Of a stretch of 24,775 nt of DNA, positions 7,360 through 15,430 are shown piece by piece (the first letter of the stretch is position 1; each line of letters begins with the position of its first letter). The position numbers and the translations under genes were made by a program. Location: assembly GCA_964345555.1 (NCBI GenBank), contig CAYFRD010000028.1, forward strand, positions 1-24,775, in the 5' to 3' direction. This DNA is from Peptoniphilus_E sp964345555. GTDB lineage: Bacteria; Bacillota; Clostridia; Tissierellales; Peptoniphilaceae. Under the pieces are notes generated by a model. That model saw only the letters and a program-made list of their open reading frames with translations, was not told where the DNA came from and made no database searches.

Positions 7360-8201
7360 TATTTTATTCACCGCACACTCGTGAAGAGTTGACAAGTTTG
7401 TTGACAGGAAATTTAGACGACACTTATTTTATAGCAGGCGGTACGGATCTGTTAATACATATTAAAAACAATAAATTAACAGATTACAATATTATCGATT
7501 TGACTAAGCTAAAGGAGTTTCATTATATACGTGAAGATGAGAAAAAAGTGTACATAGGTGCTTTGACAACGATGACTGAAATATGTGAAAGTGAAACTAT
7601 TTACAATCAATTTAGAGCTGTCTACCAAGCTGCATACGAATTGGGTTCCGAAATCATAAGAAACCGCGCTACCATTGGTGGAAATATAGCCAACGCCAGC
7701 CAAAGTGCAGACGTTTTATTGGCATGTTTTTCTTTCAATGCAGATATTAAGATTTTAACTAATAAAGGCGAAGAAAAGATCGTCCCGGTATCCGAGCTCA
7801 TAACAGGTCGTAACGAAACAATTTTAAATCCGGGCGATGTTGTCGTAGAGATAATTTTGGAAAAGTCCAAAGGCATAAGTGTTTTTAAAAAGATCGGCTC
7901 CAGAAAAGCGGTTACAATATCGAAACTGAATTGCTCCGCTGTAATTTTCCTTGAAAATGATGTCGTCACAAAAGCAGATATATTCCTCGGTTCTATAGGA
8001 GTAAAGGCAGGCGAAGCTGAAATACTGAAAGAGGAATTTTTGGGCAAGAAATTATCAGATATAAATGTGGCTGATTTGCAAAATGCAGCCTATGAGGAAG
8101 TGGAAAAGTCTATTCCGGGCAGACCGTCCAAGTATTATAAAAGGGTGGCTGTGCAAGGATTAATAGAGGATGTATATGAGGGTTTATTAAATTATGAGTA
8201 A
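7359..8201 (+). CDS. FAD-binding subunit of the molybdenum hydroxylase; probable AUA start
   Basis: Middle subunit (CoxM/XdhB type) that binds FAD and delivers electrons to the acceptor. FAD-contact motifs are AGGTDLLIHIKN near the N-terminus and TIGGNIANASQSADVLL about 70 residues later. The first conventional start is TTG 7389, but it has no ribosome binding site and would cut off FYSPHTREEL, which matches the usual N-terminus of the family (YYSP.T.EEA). An AGGAG at 7346-7350 lies eight bases before an in-frame ATA at 7359, so I place the start there (280 residues). This is either a real AUA start or a mutated ATG. It follows the first subunit with essentially no gap and overlaps the third by eight bases. 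The family is sure; the start and current functionality are not. Confidence 0.85.
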   Translation: MFYSPHTREELTSLLTGNLDDTYFIAGGTDLLIHIKNNKLTDYNIIDLTKLKEFHYIREDEKKVYIGALTTMTEICESETIYNQFRAVYQAAYELGSEIIRNRATIGGNIANASQSADVLLACFSFNADIKILTNKGEEKIVPVSELITGRNETILNPGDVVVEIILEKSKGISVFKKIGSRKAVTISKLNCSAVIFLENDVVTKADIFLGSIGVKAGEAEILKEEFLGKKLSDINVADLQNAAYEEVEKSIPGRPSKYYKRVAVQGLIEDVYEGLLNYE

Positions 8202-9969
8202 TTATAAATATGTTGGAAAAAGTGTAGTAAGAAAAGACACACTTCCGAGAGCGAAGGGTGAAACCAAGTATATAGAAGATGTCAAAAGATACAATATGCT
8301 TTACGGAAAATTCATATTAAGCCAAAAACCTCATGCAGATGTGACCTTTGATTTTGAAGAGGCGTTAAAGGTTGAAGGAATTTACAAAATATTGACTCAC
8401 GAAGACATACCCAAGGTAGCTTATAATTCCATGGAATGGTATTCGGGCATAGAGGGTAATAAAGATGAATATGTGATAAACGATCGAGCTAGATTCGTAG
8501 GTGACAGAATCGCTTTGGTCCTTGGAGAAACCAAATCAGCTGTGGAAAAGGCAGTAAAGAAGGCTGAGGTCTTTTATGAAGAGCTTCCTGTGGTAATCGG
8601 ATTTGAAAGTGCGCAAAAGGATGAAACAGTCATAAAGGGAGATACTAATTTAGCTGCTGAAAAGGAATTTAAAAGCGGCGATTGGGAAACTGCTTTCAAA
8701 GAAGCGGATTATATTTTCACGGACAAGGGTGTCACTCCGAGAACTCATCATTTGGCAATAGAGAATTATTCCGCCTTGGGAGAAATTGACGAATTCGGTA
8801 ATCTGGTGGTTTCCAGCGGAAGTCAAATAGTATTTGCAATACAAAGACACTTGTCGAACATTTTAAGCATTCCTTACAATAAAATCAGAGTCATAAAGTC
8901 GAATTTGGGGGGATCTTTCGGTGGAAAACAACAACCTCTTTTAGAGTTGGCAGCCGGTGTAGTGGCGTGGCAGGAAAAACGCCCCGTGCTCCTATATATG
9001 GACAGAGCACAAAGCATGGTTGGAGTAGTTGCCAGAACTAAAATGGAAATTGAAGTTTCCACAGCTGTCAAAAAAGACGGAACCATACTGGGTAGAAAAG
9101 TAGCTGCAAAATTAGATGGAGGAGCTTACGATACAAACAACAGGACATTGTTGGGAGCATCTGCGAAAAAATTATTCAGACTGTACAGGATACAAAACCA
9201 ATACTACAATGGAAAATCCTACTATACAAATGCAACACCCTCCGGAGCGACAAGAGCTTACGGTGGACCCCAAATTCACGCAATAACTGAAATAAATATC
9301 AACAATGCGGCTGTAAAACTGGGTATGGATCCCTGTGAATTCAGATTGAAAAACTTGATCGAAGCCTATGACGAAGATCCATCAGGCGGACCGAATTTGG
9401 GTAAGGCCGGAATAAAAGAATGCGTAATCCGCGGCATGGAAAAATTCAACTGGAAAGAAAAATACAATCATATCAGAGAGAAGAGCGATGACAGATATGC
9501 TTATGGAGTAGGTATGGCATGTGCAACTCATGGAAGCGGATACTACGGAGCATACCCGGATTTTGTAAATGTGGAGATGGATTTGTCCTGCGACGGCGAT
9601 GTACTTTGCAAGATAAGTGCTCATGAACAAGGCTGCGGAACTGTAGCCACACTGGAACAAATAGCTGCAGAAGCATTGGATTTGCACCCGTCAAAGGTCA
9701 GAGTGACGGAAGCGGATACTTTTATAACACCGTATGACGCTGCAGGGACACAAGCCAGCAGAGTTACCTTTGTTCTAGGCGGAGCATTGAAGGAAGCCGG
9801 GGAACGCATGGTTGAAAAACTGTTGAATACTCTCAACACTGTAGAAAAAATTGAATACAAAGATATGTATATAGATGATGGCAAGGTCAGAATTCACAAC
9901 TCCGAAAAGTACTACACCTACGGAGAAATCAGCACCATGAGGGAAAAATTTATGGCGGAAAAGAAATAA
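8194..9969 (+). CDS. Molybdopterin-binding subunit of the hydroxylase, C-terminally truncated (probable pseudogene)
   Basis: Catalytic large subunit (CoxL/XdhA type) that should bind the molybdopterin cofactor and hydroxylate the substrate. Visible motifs are VGKSVVRKD.LPRAKGETKYIEDV at the N-terminus, GGSFGGKQQ in the middle, GATRAYGGPQ after that, and AHEQGCGTVATLEQIAAEAL near residue 500. The protein is only 591 residues; the family usually runs 750-800. Missing is the last domain, with the TGEV...D.G..INP stretch and the GxGE motif that carries the catalytic glutamate. Directly after the stop codon come remains of an IS200-type transposase, also without its start, so a deletion linked to the insertion element probably removed the end of this gene. 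No continuation is found in other frames. Without the glutamate it should be inactive. Confidence 0.85.
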   Translation: MSNYKYVGKSVVRKDTLPRAKGETKYIEDVKRYNMLYGKFILSQKPHADVTFDFEEALKVEGIYKILTHEDIPKVAYNSMEWYSGIEGNKDEYVINDRARFVGDRIALVLGETKSAVEKAVKKAEVFYEELPVVIGFESAQKDETVIKGDTNLAAEKEFKSGDWETAFKEADYIFTDKGVTPRTHHLAIENYSALGEIDEFGNLVVSSGSQIVFAIQRHLSNILSIPYNKIRVIKSNLGGSFGGKQQPLLELAAGVVAWQEKRPVLLYMDRAQSMVGVVARTKMEIEVSTAVKKDGTILGRKVAAKLDGGAYDTNNRTLLGASAKKLFRLYRIQNQYYNGKSYYTNATPSGATRAYGGPQIHAITEININNAAVKLGMDPCEFRLKNLIEAYDEDPSGGPNLGKAGIKECVIRGMEKFNWKEKYNHIREKSDDRYAYGVGMACATHGSGYYGAYPDFVNVEMDLSCDGDVLCKISAHEQGCGTVATLEQIAAEALDLHPSKVRVTEADTFITPYDAAGTQASRVTFVLGGALKEAGERMVEKLLNTLNTVEKIEYKDMYIDDGKVRIHNSEKYYTYGEISTMREKFMAEKK

Positions 9970-10267
9970 AAATAATAGAAGCAGAGTGTTGATCGATCCT
10001 ATCCATATACTATTGGAAATACCACAAAAACATAGTATTTTACAAATGATGAGATATTTGAAAGGCAAAAATAGTTTAATAATATTTGATAAACACGCAA
10101 AATTAAAATACAAATATGAAAATAGACATTTTTGGGAAAAAATATTATTGTAAATATATTAAGATTAAACAAACAGAAAAAATAGCAAAATCTATAAAAG
10201 ATCAACATTATACAGCACTAGATAAACTAAGTATAGAAGATACAAAGACCCTTTCAAAGGGATATAA
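9951..10267 (+). pseudogene. Degenerate IS200/IS605-type TnpA (Y1 transposase) remnant
   Basis: Transposase fragment in three frames. Frame one from about 9951 reads KIIEAEC (compare VEIIEAEAC in TnpA). Frame two from about 9986 reads IDPIHILLEIPQKHS, RYLKGKNSLIIFDKHAKLKYKY and NRHFW. After a shift in a GGGAAAAAA run near 10133, frame three reads YYCKYIKIKQTEKIAKSIKDQ and ALDKLSIED. A last shift gives DPFKG and a stop at 10265-10267. About the first 45-50 residues are absent. The catalytic HUH motif is damaged (PIH instead of HIH) and the helix normally carrying the nucleophilic tyrosine (KYI.DQ/EQ) reads KSIKDQ. The element is dead. Its left edge is fused to the truncated molybdenum subunit gene. 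The right edge is not defined. Confidence 0.85.
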
Positions 10268-10535
10268 TATAAAAGCCTTTTTAAATAAGCAAAGCATAAG
10301 ATTTAACAAAATGAAAACTGGTATTTTTGAGATAGGTTGGAAATACTTGGGTTTATATCTCTTTAGTGAGTCGACGGTTTTATGGTGGCTATGACTGTTA
10401 AAGAACAATACAACTTGACGTATAATACTGTGTAAATTTATTTTTATATTAATTAAAAATATCGACTTATCCTATAGACAAATCGATATTTGAAATATTT
10501 TTATGTGTCAAAAATTCACATGTTTTAATCAATTC
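10268..10535. other. Gene-free stretch after the transposase remnant
   Basis: There is no supportable gene here. The open frame reaching 10394 is a continuation of the transposase frame without recognisable homology. The stretch may include the right end of the IS200-type element, and it holds the hairpin at 10457-10491 near the end of the metNIQ operon. Confidence 0.5.
10457..10491 (-). terminator. Candidate terminator downstream of metQ
   Basis: AAATATCGA (10457-10465) and TCGATATTT (10483-10491) form a perfect 9-base stem with a 17-base loop. It is AT-rich and followed on the minus strand by TTAATTAAT, so it is only a moderate terminator for metNIQ. Confidence 0.4.
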
Positions 10536-11354
10536 TTAAAATGCAGGTACTACTGCGCCTTGATATTTTTCTTCGATAAATGCTTTTGCATCATCGGATG
10601 TCAAAACTTCCATGAATTTTTTGAATTTTTCTTTTTCTTCTTCGCCTTTTCTGACGGCTACTATGTTTGCATAGGGTGAGTCTTTGGGTTCTATTAACAG
10701 TGAGTCTTCTGTGGGGCTAAGTCCTGCTCCTATTGCAAAGTTTGAGTTTATGATTGCTGCAGCTGCGTCTTTGTAGGTGTTGGGAATGTTTTGTGCATCC
10801 ATGGGTACGAATTTCAAGTTTTTGGGGTTTTCAGCGATGTCGTTTTCCGTTGAGCTTAGATTTGTGTTGTCTTCAAGTTTAATAATTCCTTCTTTATCCA
10901 ACATTATCAATGCTCTGCCGCCGTTTGTCGGGTCGTTGGGGATTATTATTTCATCGCCGTCTTGTAATTCGTTAAGTGATGTCAGTTTGTCTGAATATAC
11001 TGCCATGGGTTCAATGTGAACTCCGCCTATGGATACTAAGTCCAATTTGTTTTGTGCTGCGAATTCTTCCAAGTATGGTAAATGTTGAAAAAAGTTGGCA
11101 TCCAGGTCTCCTGCTGCCAATTGTTCATTGGGTTGAATATAGTCGTCAAATACTACTACTTCAATTTCGAGTCCTGCGTCTTTGAATTGTTGTTCAAGAC
11201 CTTTTATTATTTCCTCGTGAGGTACAGGGCTCACACCTACTACTATCTTGTTGTCCTCTGCAGAATCTGTTGATTCTTCCTTTTGATTATTTCCGCCGGA
11301 GCATCCTACTAAGAGTAATGACAGCATCAATAAAATCAATAAATTTCTTTTCAT
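10536..11354 (-). CDS. metQ: Methionine ABC transporter substrate-binding lipoprotein MetQ
   Basis: Membrane-anchored receptor (NlpA/MetQ family) that captures methionine outside the cell and delivers it to MetNI. The 272 residues begin with a lipoprotein signal peptide ending in the lipobox LVGC (C18), then a polar Ser/Asn/Glu linker. Family landmarks include VGVSPVPHEEI, LAAGDLDANFFQHLPYLEEF and the NDPTNGGRAL ligand-binding stretch. The ribosome binding site is AGGAGG just before the ATG. It is the last gene of a metN-metI-metQ operon controlled by the SAM-I riboswitch at 13071-13159, which supports methionine over other NlpA ligands. Confidence 0.95.
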   Translation of the reverse strand: MKRNLLILLMLSLLLVGCSGGNNQKEESTDSAEDNKIVVGVSPVPHEEIIKGLEQQFKDAGLEIEVVVFDDYIQPNEQLAAGDLDANFFQHLPYLEEFAAQNKLDLVSIGGVHIEPMAVYSDKLTSLNELQDGDEIIIPNDPTNGGRALIMLDKEGIIKLEDNTNLSSTENDIAENPKNLKFVPMDAQNIPNTYKDAAAAIINSNFAIGAGLSPTEDSLLIEPKDSPYANIVAVRKGEEEKEKFKKFMEVLTSDDAKAFIEEKYQGAVVPAF

Positions 11355-11366
11355 TTTTCTTCCTCC

Positions 11367-12017
11367 TTATTTTTTGTCTATTTTCTTTTCAAGATAATTA
11401 CCAAATAATTGTATTATCTGTACAAAGGCTACTATTATTATTACAGCTACCCAAAGTATGTCGGTTCTCTTGTAGGTGTAACCGTATCGCACTGCTACCT
11501 CTCCAAGTCCTCCACCTCCAATGGCTCCGGCCATGGCTGAGTATCCTATTATATTTATTATCATCATGGTGATACCGCTTATGATTTGCGGCATTGCTTC
11601 AGGTATTAAAACTCTGAATACTATTTGTTTGTCATTTGAACCCATGGATTTGGCTGCTTCGAGAATCCCTTTGTCGACTTGTGCAAGATATCCTTCCATA
11701 AGTCTTCCGAAGAAGGGTATTGCCGCTACACTCAAGGGTATGATTGTGGCAGCGGTTCCGTAGGATTTGCCCACTATGAAACGCATTGCAGGTATCAGGA
11801 TCAGCATCAGTATTATGAAGGGAACTGAACGCAAGAAGTTGACTATGGAGTCCAATAGGGAGTAGAGTTTCGGATTTTCTTTCAATCCTCCCGGACGTGC
11901 AAGGGTTAAAATTATACCCAAGGGCATGCCGAAGACTACAGATATAAAGGATGAAACAAATACAAGTACCAAGGTCTGTGGGATTGCAGGCAGTATTATT
12001 TCCATTATTTCATTCAT
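11367..12017 (-). CDS. metI: Methionine ABC transporter permease MetI
   Basis: Membrane subunit of the MetNIQ importer, 216 residues, the usual length, with about five hydrophobic segments. The EAA loop that docks onto the ATPase is visible as LEAAKSMGSNDKQIVFRVLIPEA in the middle of the protein. The ATG at 12017 lies inside the end of metN (overlap of eight bases), with GGAGG 6-10 bases upstream, so it is translationally coupled to metN. Twelve bases separate it from metQ. Confidence 0.95.
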   Translation of the reverse strand: MNEIMEIILPAIPQTLVLVFVSSFISVVFGMPLGIILTLARPGGLKENPKLYSLLDSIVNFLRSVPFIILMLILIPAMRFIVGKSYGTAATIIPLSVAAIPFFGRLMEGYLAQVDKGILEAAKSMGSNDKQIVFRVLIPEAMPQIISGITMMIINIIGYSAMAGAIGGGGLGEVAVRYGYTYKRTDILWVAVIIIVAFVQIIQLFGNYLEKKIDKK

Positions 12018-13023
12018 TGGTAACTACCTCCACAGATATTTTTTTATTCTTTAAAAAGTCTATAGCTCTTTGTTTTTCGGGTTCTTCTCCAATTATTTCA
12101 ACTATCAGATAACCGACGGATTTTTCCTTTAGTTGATTTATATTTCCGGAGATTAAGTTGATATCCACATCAAAGGTTTTGATACATTGTGACAAAATGG
12201 GTTCGTTGTAGTTTGCATCCAAGTAGGCAAGTCTGTATACGCTCTCGCCGAAGTTAGTGCTGAGAACTTCCGTCTCTTTGTCCGTGCTGTCCATGTTCTT
12301 CATAAAGGATCTTGTCATAGGATGTTTGGGATTTTTAAATAGTTCGTCGGTTGTATTTTCTTCGATTATTTTCCCATTTTCCATAACAGCTATTCTGTCG
12401 CATATGTCCTTTGCAACTTCCATTTGATGAGTGATCATGATAATGGTCATTTTGTACTCTTCAACTATTTTTTTGAGCAGGGTCAAAATTGACTTCGTGT
12501 TTGCAGGGTCAAGTGCTGATGTTCCTTCGTCAGATAGCAAAATCCTCGGATTGGTGGCTATGGCTCTTGCGATTGCCACTCTCTGCTGTTGTCCTCCCGA
12601 AAGTTGAGCCGGATAGGAATCTTTTTTATCTTCAAGTCCTATAAAATTTAAAAGTTCTTCCACTCTAGCTTTCACTTGATTCTTGGGTGTCTTTATTATC
12701 TCAAGGGGATAGGCGATATTGTTGTAGACGGTCTTCTGCATGAAAAGATTAAAGGATTGGAATATCATACCTATATCCTTTCTTTCCTTAAGAAGATCTT
12801 CGTGGTTTAGATCCAGTATTGAAACTCCGTCTATGATGATCTCTCCACTCGTAGGCTCTTCAAGTCTGTTGATACATCTTACAAGTGTGGATTTGCCGGC
12901 TCCGGAAAGCCCTATTATGCCGTAAATTTCCGAGTCATTTACTTTAAAGGACACATCATCTATTGCTCTTAGAGCTCCATTTTCAGAAGTGAAATCTTTT
13001 ACTAAATTTTTAACTTCTATCAT
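12010..13023 (-). CDS. metN: Methionine ABC transporter ATP-binding protein MetN
   Basis: Cytosolic ATPase of the methionine importer, 337 residues. Walker A GLSGAGKST is at about 38-46, the Q-loop FQSFNLF at 88-94, the signature LSGGQQQ at 141-147, Walker B ILLSDE at 161-166 followed by G where most MetN proteins have A, and the switch histidine at 199. The C-terminal NIL domain (about residues 260-337) is the regulatory domain that binds methionine and inhibits transport in characterised MetN, so control is expected at both RNA and protein level. The ATG has GGAGG just upstream. It is the first gene after the SAM-I riboswitch terminator. Confidence 0.96.
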   Translation of the reverse strand: MIEVKNLVKDFTSENGALRAIDDVSFKVNDSEIYGIIGLSGAGKSTLVRCINRLEEPTSGEIIIDGVSILDLNHEDLLKERKDIGMIFQSFNLFMQKTVYNNIAYPLEIIKTPKNQVKARVEELLNFIGLEDKKDSYPAQLSGGQQQRVAIARAIATNPRILLSDEGTSALDPANTKSILTLLKKIVEEYKMTIIMITHQMEVAKDICDRIAVMENGKIIEENTTDELFKNPKHPMTRSFMKNMDSTDKETEVLSTNFGESVYRLAYLDANYNEPILSQCIKTFDVDINLISGNINQLKEKSVGYLIVEIIGEEPEKQRAIDFLKNKKISVEVVTNE

Positions 13024-13040
13024 AGTTCCTCCAATTATAT

Positions 13041-13067
13041 AAAAAAACTCTCTTCGATAAGAGAGTT
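13041..13067 (-). terminator. Riboswitch-controlled terminator of metNIQ
   Basis: On the minus strand AACTCTCTT, loop ATCG, AAGAGAGTT, then seven T residues: a perfect 9-base stem. The alternative antiterminator pairs GATAAGAG (minus strand of 13069-13076) with CTCTTATC (minus strand of 13056-13063), using the 3' strand of aptamer helix P1. Confidence 0.92.
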
Positions 13068-13070
13068 CCT

Positions 13071-13159
13071 CTTATCTATAGTTTACACTCAGGATTTAGC
13101 ACCTTGCCTTGCAGGTTGCCGGGTTTCATCGGGCCAGTCCCTCCACCTCTCTTGATAAG
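13071..13159 (-). promoter_or_regulatory. SAM-I (S-box) riboswitch aptamer
   Basis: Read on the minus strand, helix P1 CTTATC...GATAAG encloses the S-box core. It contains AGAG followed by GGTGGAGGGACTGGCCC, then GATGAAACCCGGCAACC and GGTGCTAAATCC, with the family's conserved internal bases intact. Known logic: SAM binding stabilises P1, frees the terminator at 13041-13067 and stops transcription of metNIQ; low SAM lets the antiterminator form. Aptamer, antiterminator and terminator are all readable. Confidence 0.97.
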
Positions 13160-13170
13160 ACAATGTATGT

Positions 13171-13199
13171 ATTATATACTTTATCTAAACTACAGTCAA
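13171..13199 (-). promoter_or_regulatory. Promoter of the metNIQ operon
   Basis: On the minus strand TTGACT (13194-13199), a 17-base spacer, and TATAAT (13171-13176), placing the transcription start just ahead of the SAM-I aptamer. Confidence 0.85.
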
Positions 13200-13204
13200 G
13201 AAGT

Positions 13205-13246
13205 ATATAAAAAGTCTGATAATTATTTTACAATTAACAGACTTTT
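13205..13246 (-). terminator. Terminator of the PepSY lipoprotein gene
   Basis: AAAAGTCTG (13210-13218) and CAGACTTTT (13238-13246) form a perfect 9-base stem. On the minus strand the stem ends in a T-rich run (TTTTTATATA), 14 bases after the lipoprotein stop codon. Confidence 0.8.
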
Positions 13247-13259
13247 CCTTGTGCATTAT

Positions 13260-13901
13260 TTAATTATCTTTTTCTACTAAATCTCCGGTATCTACATTAT
13301 AAGAATATTCAATTTCAGAATTGCTGTTTTTAAGCTCTATATCTATTTTATAAATATTATCATCGAAATCCATATCCCAACTTTTCACCAAGAATCCTTC
13401 TCCTGCATCTGAGAGAGCCTTGTGCAAAAGATCTTCTGCCTTTGCAATTTGCTCGAAATCTAAAAATTTGTCGTCATCTCTGTCATTTTCAAATTCTTCG
13501 CTGATGACTTCGCCTGTCTCGGGATTTATTTTCATTTCATATTCTTTGTCAGCATCCTTGGCACTGATTTCATACTTGTATTCTTCCGTGTCATATTCTA
13601 TGGCTTCGATTTGAGCATCAGGATATTTCTCTGTAAAAATCAAGGCGGCATCTGAACCTGTCAGTTTAGTTGCAGCATTGACATATATGGAACTTAAAGT
13701 ATCCGTTTGCTTTTCATCTGCATTCTTTGTTTCATCGGTGATTTGGTTTTCAGTTGTGTTGTTTTCTGTTTTTTCTTCAGTCGCTTGAGCGGTATTGTTT
13801 TTGTCCGGAGCAGTATTCTCCGAAGTGGAAGCGTTCTTTCCTCCACAGGCTACAAGTGCCAAAGACAGAGGTACAACAGCTAACAGTTTTTTAAGATTCA
13901 T
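13260..13901 (-). CDS. PepSY-domain lipoprotein
   Basis: Secreted, membrane-anchored protein of 213 residues and unknown role. The signal peptide ends in the lipobox LVAC (C19). Residues about 21-70 are a low-complexity linker rich in Thr, Asn, Glu and Lys. Two PepSY-like repeats follow, at about 75-140 and 148-213, each ending in the typical turn (INPETGEVISEE and YNVDTGDLVEKD). PepSY domains are thought to inhibit peptidases or act in the cell envelope, but no partner is evident here. A good AAGGAGA site precedes the ATG. It lies 72 bases after aspartate kinase on the same strand with no clear terminator between, so cotranscription is possible. Confidence 0.88.
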   Translation of the reverse strand: MNLKKLLAVVPLSLALVACGGKNASTSENTAPDKNNTAQATEEKTENNTTENQITDETKNADEKQTDTLSSIYVNAATKLTGSDAALIFTEKYPDAQIEAIEYDTEEYKYEISAKDADKEYEMKINPETGEVISEEFENDRDDDKFLDFEQIAKAEDLLHKALSDAGEGFLVKSWDMDFDDNIYKIDIELKNSNSEIEYSYNVDTGDLVEKDN

Positions 13902-13973
13902 CTAATTATCTTCTCCTTTTACATATAATTTACATGTTCTATATATTTATATCTAAAAAGAAGATTATTAAAC

Positions 13974-15284
13974 TTATTTCACAAAGGATTCATAAATGGC
14001 TTTTATGGCCTTTTCGTATTCCACTTCTTTTATTCCAACTATTATGTTCAATTCACTTGATCCTTGAATTATCATTTGAATGTTGATATCGGCATCTGCC
14101 AAAGCCTTGAACAGTTTTGCCGATACACCGACTTTATTCTTCATGGCTCTGCCCACTACAGTTATAAGGGCGATTCCGCTTTCAACGGACACATTGCTTG
14201 TGTCACAGAAAGTTTTGATTTCATTTAAAATTGTGTCGTAATTGGACGCCAATTGATTTTCCTTGACTATTAGAGAAATTGAATCAATGGATGTGGGCAT
14301 GTGTTCCAAGTCGATTTGATTCACTTCCAATACGCTCATGAGTTTTCTGTAGAAGGATTTATCTTCTTTCATCTGAATTTTCTCTATATTTATTACTGAG
14401 AAGTGTTTTTTGCCGCTAACGCCAGTAATTTGATCCGTTTGAGTCTTGGCGTCGCTCACTATTAAAGTGCCCTTGTCTTCAGGTTTAAAGGTGTTTTTAA
14501 CCTGTATGGGTATATTTTGGCCGATAAGAGGAAGTATCGCCTCTTCATGCAGTACAGAAGCCCCTGCATAGGACAGCTCTCTCAGTTCGCTGTAGGTTAT
14601 TTCTTCTATTTGTTTGGGATTGTGGACAATTCTTGGATCTGCACTCAAAAACCCTGATACGTCGGTCCAGTTTTCATATAGATCTGCATTCACTCCTCTG
14701 GAAATGATGGAGCCCGTCAAATCTCCTCCACTTCTTGAAAAAGTTCTTATATTGCCGGCGGGGTTCTGTCCGTAAAATCCCGGGATAACTGCACATTGAT
14801 GCTTTTCCTTCATCTTTTCAATTGCAGCATAGGACTTATCTTGCAAAAATCTGCCTTCTTCGTCGAAAAATATCACTTCACAGGCATCCACGAAATCATA
14901 CCCTATGATTTTTGAAAGTATGAGTGCATTTAGATATTCCCCTCGGCTTGCGATATATTCCTTGGTGGTTCCCTTTTCCAACTTGCCTGTTATATCTTTA
15001 AAATATACATCTATATCGAAATCTAAGTTACATCCGGATATAATTTCCTTGTATTTTTCTTCAACTTTATTCAGAGTATCTGTAAAATTGATGTTGTGTT
15101 TAGCCAAATCATAAGTTAGATACAGTAAATCCGTTACCTTTGTATCCTCTTTGCCGCTCTTTCCCGGAGCGGAAGCAACTATGTATCTTCTCGATTTGTT
15201 GCTCTTTATAATATCTGCCACTTTTAAAAAAGAATTTGAAGTCGCAAGAGAAGTTCCTCCAAATTTTGAGACAATTAATTCCAT
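13974..15284 (-). CDS. Aspartate kinase
   Basis: Phosphorylates aspartate with ATP, the first step of the lysine, threonine and methionine pathway. The N-terminal kinase domain starts with KFGGTS at residues 7-12 and contains ASRGEYLNALI, FSRSGGDLTGS and WTDVSGFLSADPRIV. The C-terminal third holds two ACT domains (around SVINIEKIQM and GIALITVVGRAM), the usual site of feedback inhibition by pathway end products. I start it at ATG 15284 (436 residues), because GGAGG at 15291-15295 sits six bases upstream; the in-frame TTG at 15290 would touch that site directly. Size and layout resemble the single-gene aspartokinase III/YclM type. The leader is too short for a lysine riboswitch. It is divergent from the GntR gene. 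Confidence 0.95.
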   Translation of the reverse strand: MELIVSKFGGTSLATSNSFLKVADIIKSNKSRRYIVASAPGKSGKEDTKVTDLLYLTYDLAKHNINFTDTLNKVEEKYKEIISGCNLDFDIDVYFKDITGKLEKGTTKEYIASRGEYLNALILSKIIGYDFVDACEVIFFDEEGRFLQDKSYAAIEKMKEKHQCAVIPGFYGQNPAGNIRTFSRSGGDLTGSIISRGVNADLYENWTDVSGFLSADPRIVHNPKQIEEITYSELRELSYAGASVLHEEAILPLIGQNIPIQVKNTFKPEDKGTLIVSDAKTQTDQITGVSGKKHFSVINIEKIQMKEDKSFYRKLMSVLEVNQIDLEHMPTSIDSISLIVKENQLASNYDTILNEIKTFCDTSNVSVESGIALITVVGRAMKNKVGVSAKLFKALADADINIQMIIQGSSELNIIVGIKEVEYEKAIKAIYESFVK

Positions 15285-15306
15285 AATCAACCTCCATATT
15301 AGAAAT

Positions 15307-15333
15307 TGTATATAACCTTAGCTGTTTAGTCAA
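15307..15333 (-). promoter_or_regulatory. Candidate promoter of aspartate kinase
   Basis: On the minus strand TTGACT (15328-15333) and TATACA (15307-15312) with a 15-base spacer, somewhat short. Confidence 0.45.
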
Positions 15334-15366
15334 TAAAATATAATTTTAATTTTTAATAATATGCAT

Positions 15367-15376
15367 ACAAATTTGT
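15367..15376. promoter_or_regulatory. Candidate GntR operator with adjacent -10 element
   Basis: ACAAATTTGT is a perfect palindrome in the divergent region upstream of the GntR gene, of the size and TTGT/ACAA style bound by FCD-type GntR proteins. A TATAAT (15389-15394) for the GntR gene follows. Autoregulation is an inference. Confidence 0.35.
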
Positions 15377-15430
15377 CGTAGTTTATTATATAATGTACAA
15401 ATAATAAAACATTATTGGACGGTGTGAATT

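Noticed and set aside
10116..10394. 92-residue open frame after the hydroxylase operon
   Set aside because: Its first half is a shifted piece of an IS200-type TnpA (YYCKYIKIKQTEKIAKSIKDQ, ALDKLSIED) and the rest shows no homology or ribosome binding site.
13974..15400. Possible lysine riboswitch upstream of aspartate kinase
   Set aside because: The leader between the candidate promoter and the ribosome binding site is only a few bases, far too short for that aptamer.
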